The notes under the pieces were generated by a model, which saw nothing but the letters and a program-made list of their open reading frames with translations, was not told the DNA's origin and did no database searches. The translations under genes were made by a program, and so were the position numbers. A stretch of 14,300 bases of DNA from an uncultured Lachnospiraceae bacterium (GTDB taxonomy: Bacteria; Bacillota_A; Clostridia; Lachnospirales; Lachnospiraceae), in contig CACYDL010000159.1 in assembly GCA_902773195.1 (NCBI GenBank), forward strand, positions 1-14,300. The letters run 5' to 3'. Every line of letters begins with the position of its first letter. Positions within the stretch are counted from its first letter, which is position 1. Shown in pieces: positions 14,168 to 14,300 of the stretch.

Positions 14168-14300
14168 TTGCAACAGCGGAACAGTTAAAAGAAAAAACCG
14201 TTGCATGTACAAAGTGTCTGGACGACAAGATCAATGGATCGGACGGAAAGCGCCACATCGTGCTCTGCGGCGGTACCGGATGTCTTTCAAGCCACTCCCA
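14164..14300 (+). CDS. nuoF: NuoF/HydB/HndC-type flavoprotein subunit, N-terminal fragment
   Basis: Only the first 45 codons lie in the window. ATG 14164 overlaps the nuoE stop in ATGA, with AAGGAG about 7 nt upstream. The fragment begins MIATAEQLKEK, has a CTKC pair at 15-18, and reaches HIVLCGGTGCLSS, the opening strand and cysteine motif of the thioredoxin-like domain found at the N terminus of HydB/HndC-type NuoF homologues. The full protein would carry FMN, NAD(H) and iron-sulfur sites. Identification rests on this motif plus the position after nuoE. Confidence 0.8.
   Translation, partial: MIATAEQLKEKTVACTKCLDDKINGSDGKRHIVLCGGTGCLSSHS

Overview
The window looks like a chromosome segment of an anaerobic, GC-rich Clostridia, most likely a Lachnospiraceae-type gut or rumen bacterium. 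This rests on gene content (a ferredoxin-linked 2-oxoacid oxidoreductase, NuoE/NuoF-type bifurcating-hydrogenase subunits, a BspA-like surface protein), strong AGGAGG-type ribosome binding sites and sigma-A promoters. The taxon is inferred from style and protein families only. No tRNA, rRNA, insertion sequence or CRISPR array was seen.

Layout. (1) 1-2132, minus strand: iorA, the alpha subunit of indolepyruvate:ferredoxin oxidoreductase, cut by the left edge. It carries an in-frame 555-bp (185-residue) tandem duplication of its C-terminal thiamine-diphosphate domain, the most striking feature of the window. (2) 2133-2467: a divergent control region with a convincing promoter for each direction, several inverted repeats and a possible five-codon leader ORF. 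(3) 2468-5741, plus strand: an AMP-forming acyl-CoA ligase and a PutP-type sodium/solute symporter, closed by a hairpin terminator. (4) 5951-9280: a secreted LRR/beta-grasp/FN3-like surface protein followed 21 bp later by a large FAD-dependent dehydrogenase. (5) 9387-9752: a small DUF1622 membrane protein. (6) 9774-10319, minus: a secreted phage-tail-lysozyme-type muralytic enzyme. It is divergent from (7) 10466-13184, plus: a membrane-anchored glycerophosphodiester phosphodiesterase and a single-pass membrane protein of unknown function. (8) 13185-13675: a gene-free stretch holding a three-copy 33-bp tandem repeat, a strong terminator and a leader. (9) 13676 to the right edge: nuoE and nuoF of a ferredoxin/NAD(H)-linked complex, overlapping by ATGA.

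How the genes may work together. IorA oxidises aryl-2-oxoacids (from aromatic amino acids) to aryl-acyl-CoA and reduces ferredoxin. The divergent acyl-CoA ligase handles carboxylic acid/CoA-thioester exchange and the symporter could import an amino acid. The NuoE/NuoF pair at the other end belongs to machinery that commonly re-oxidises ferredoxin together with NADH, so the two ends are metabolically compatible though not obviously co-regulated. The middle is mainly cell-envelope work: surface protein, muramidase-like enzyme, glycerophosphodiesterase and an anchored extracytoplasmic protein.
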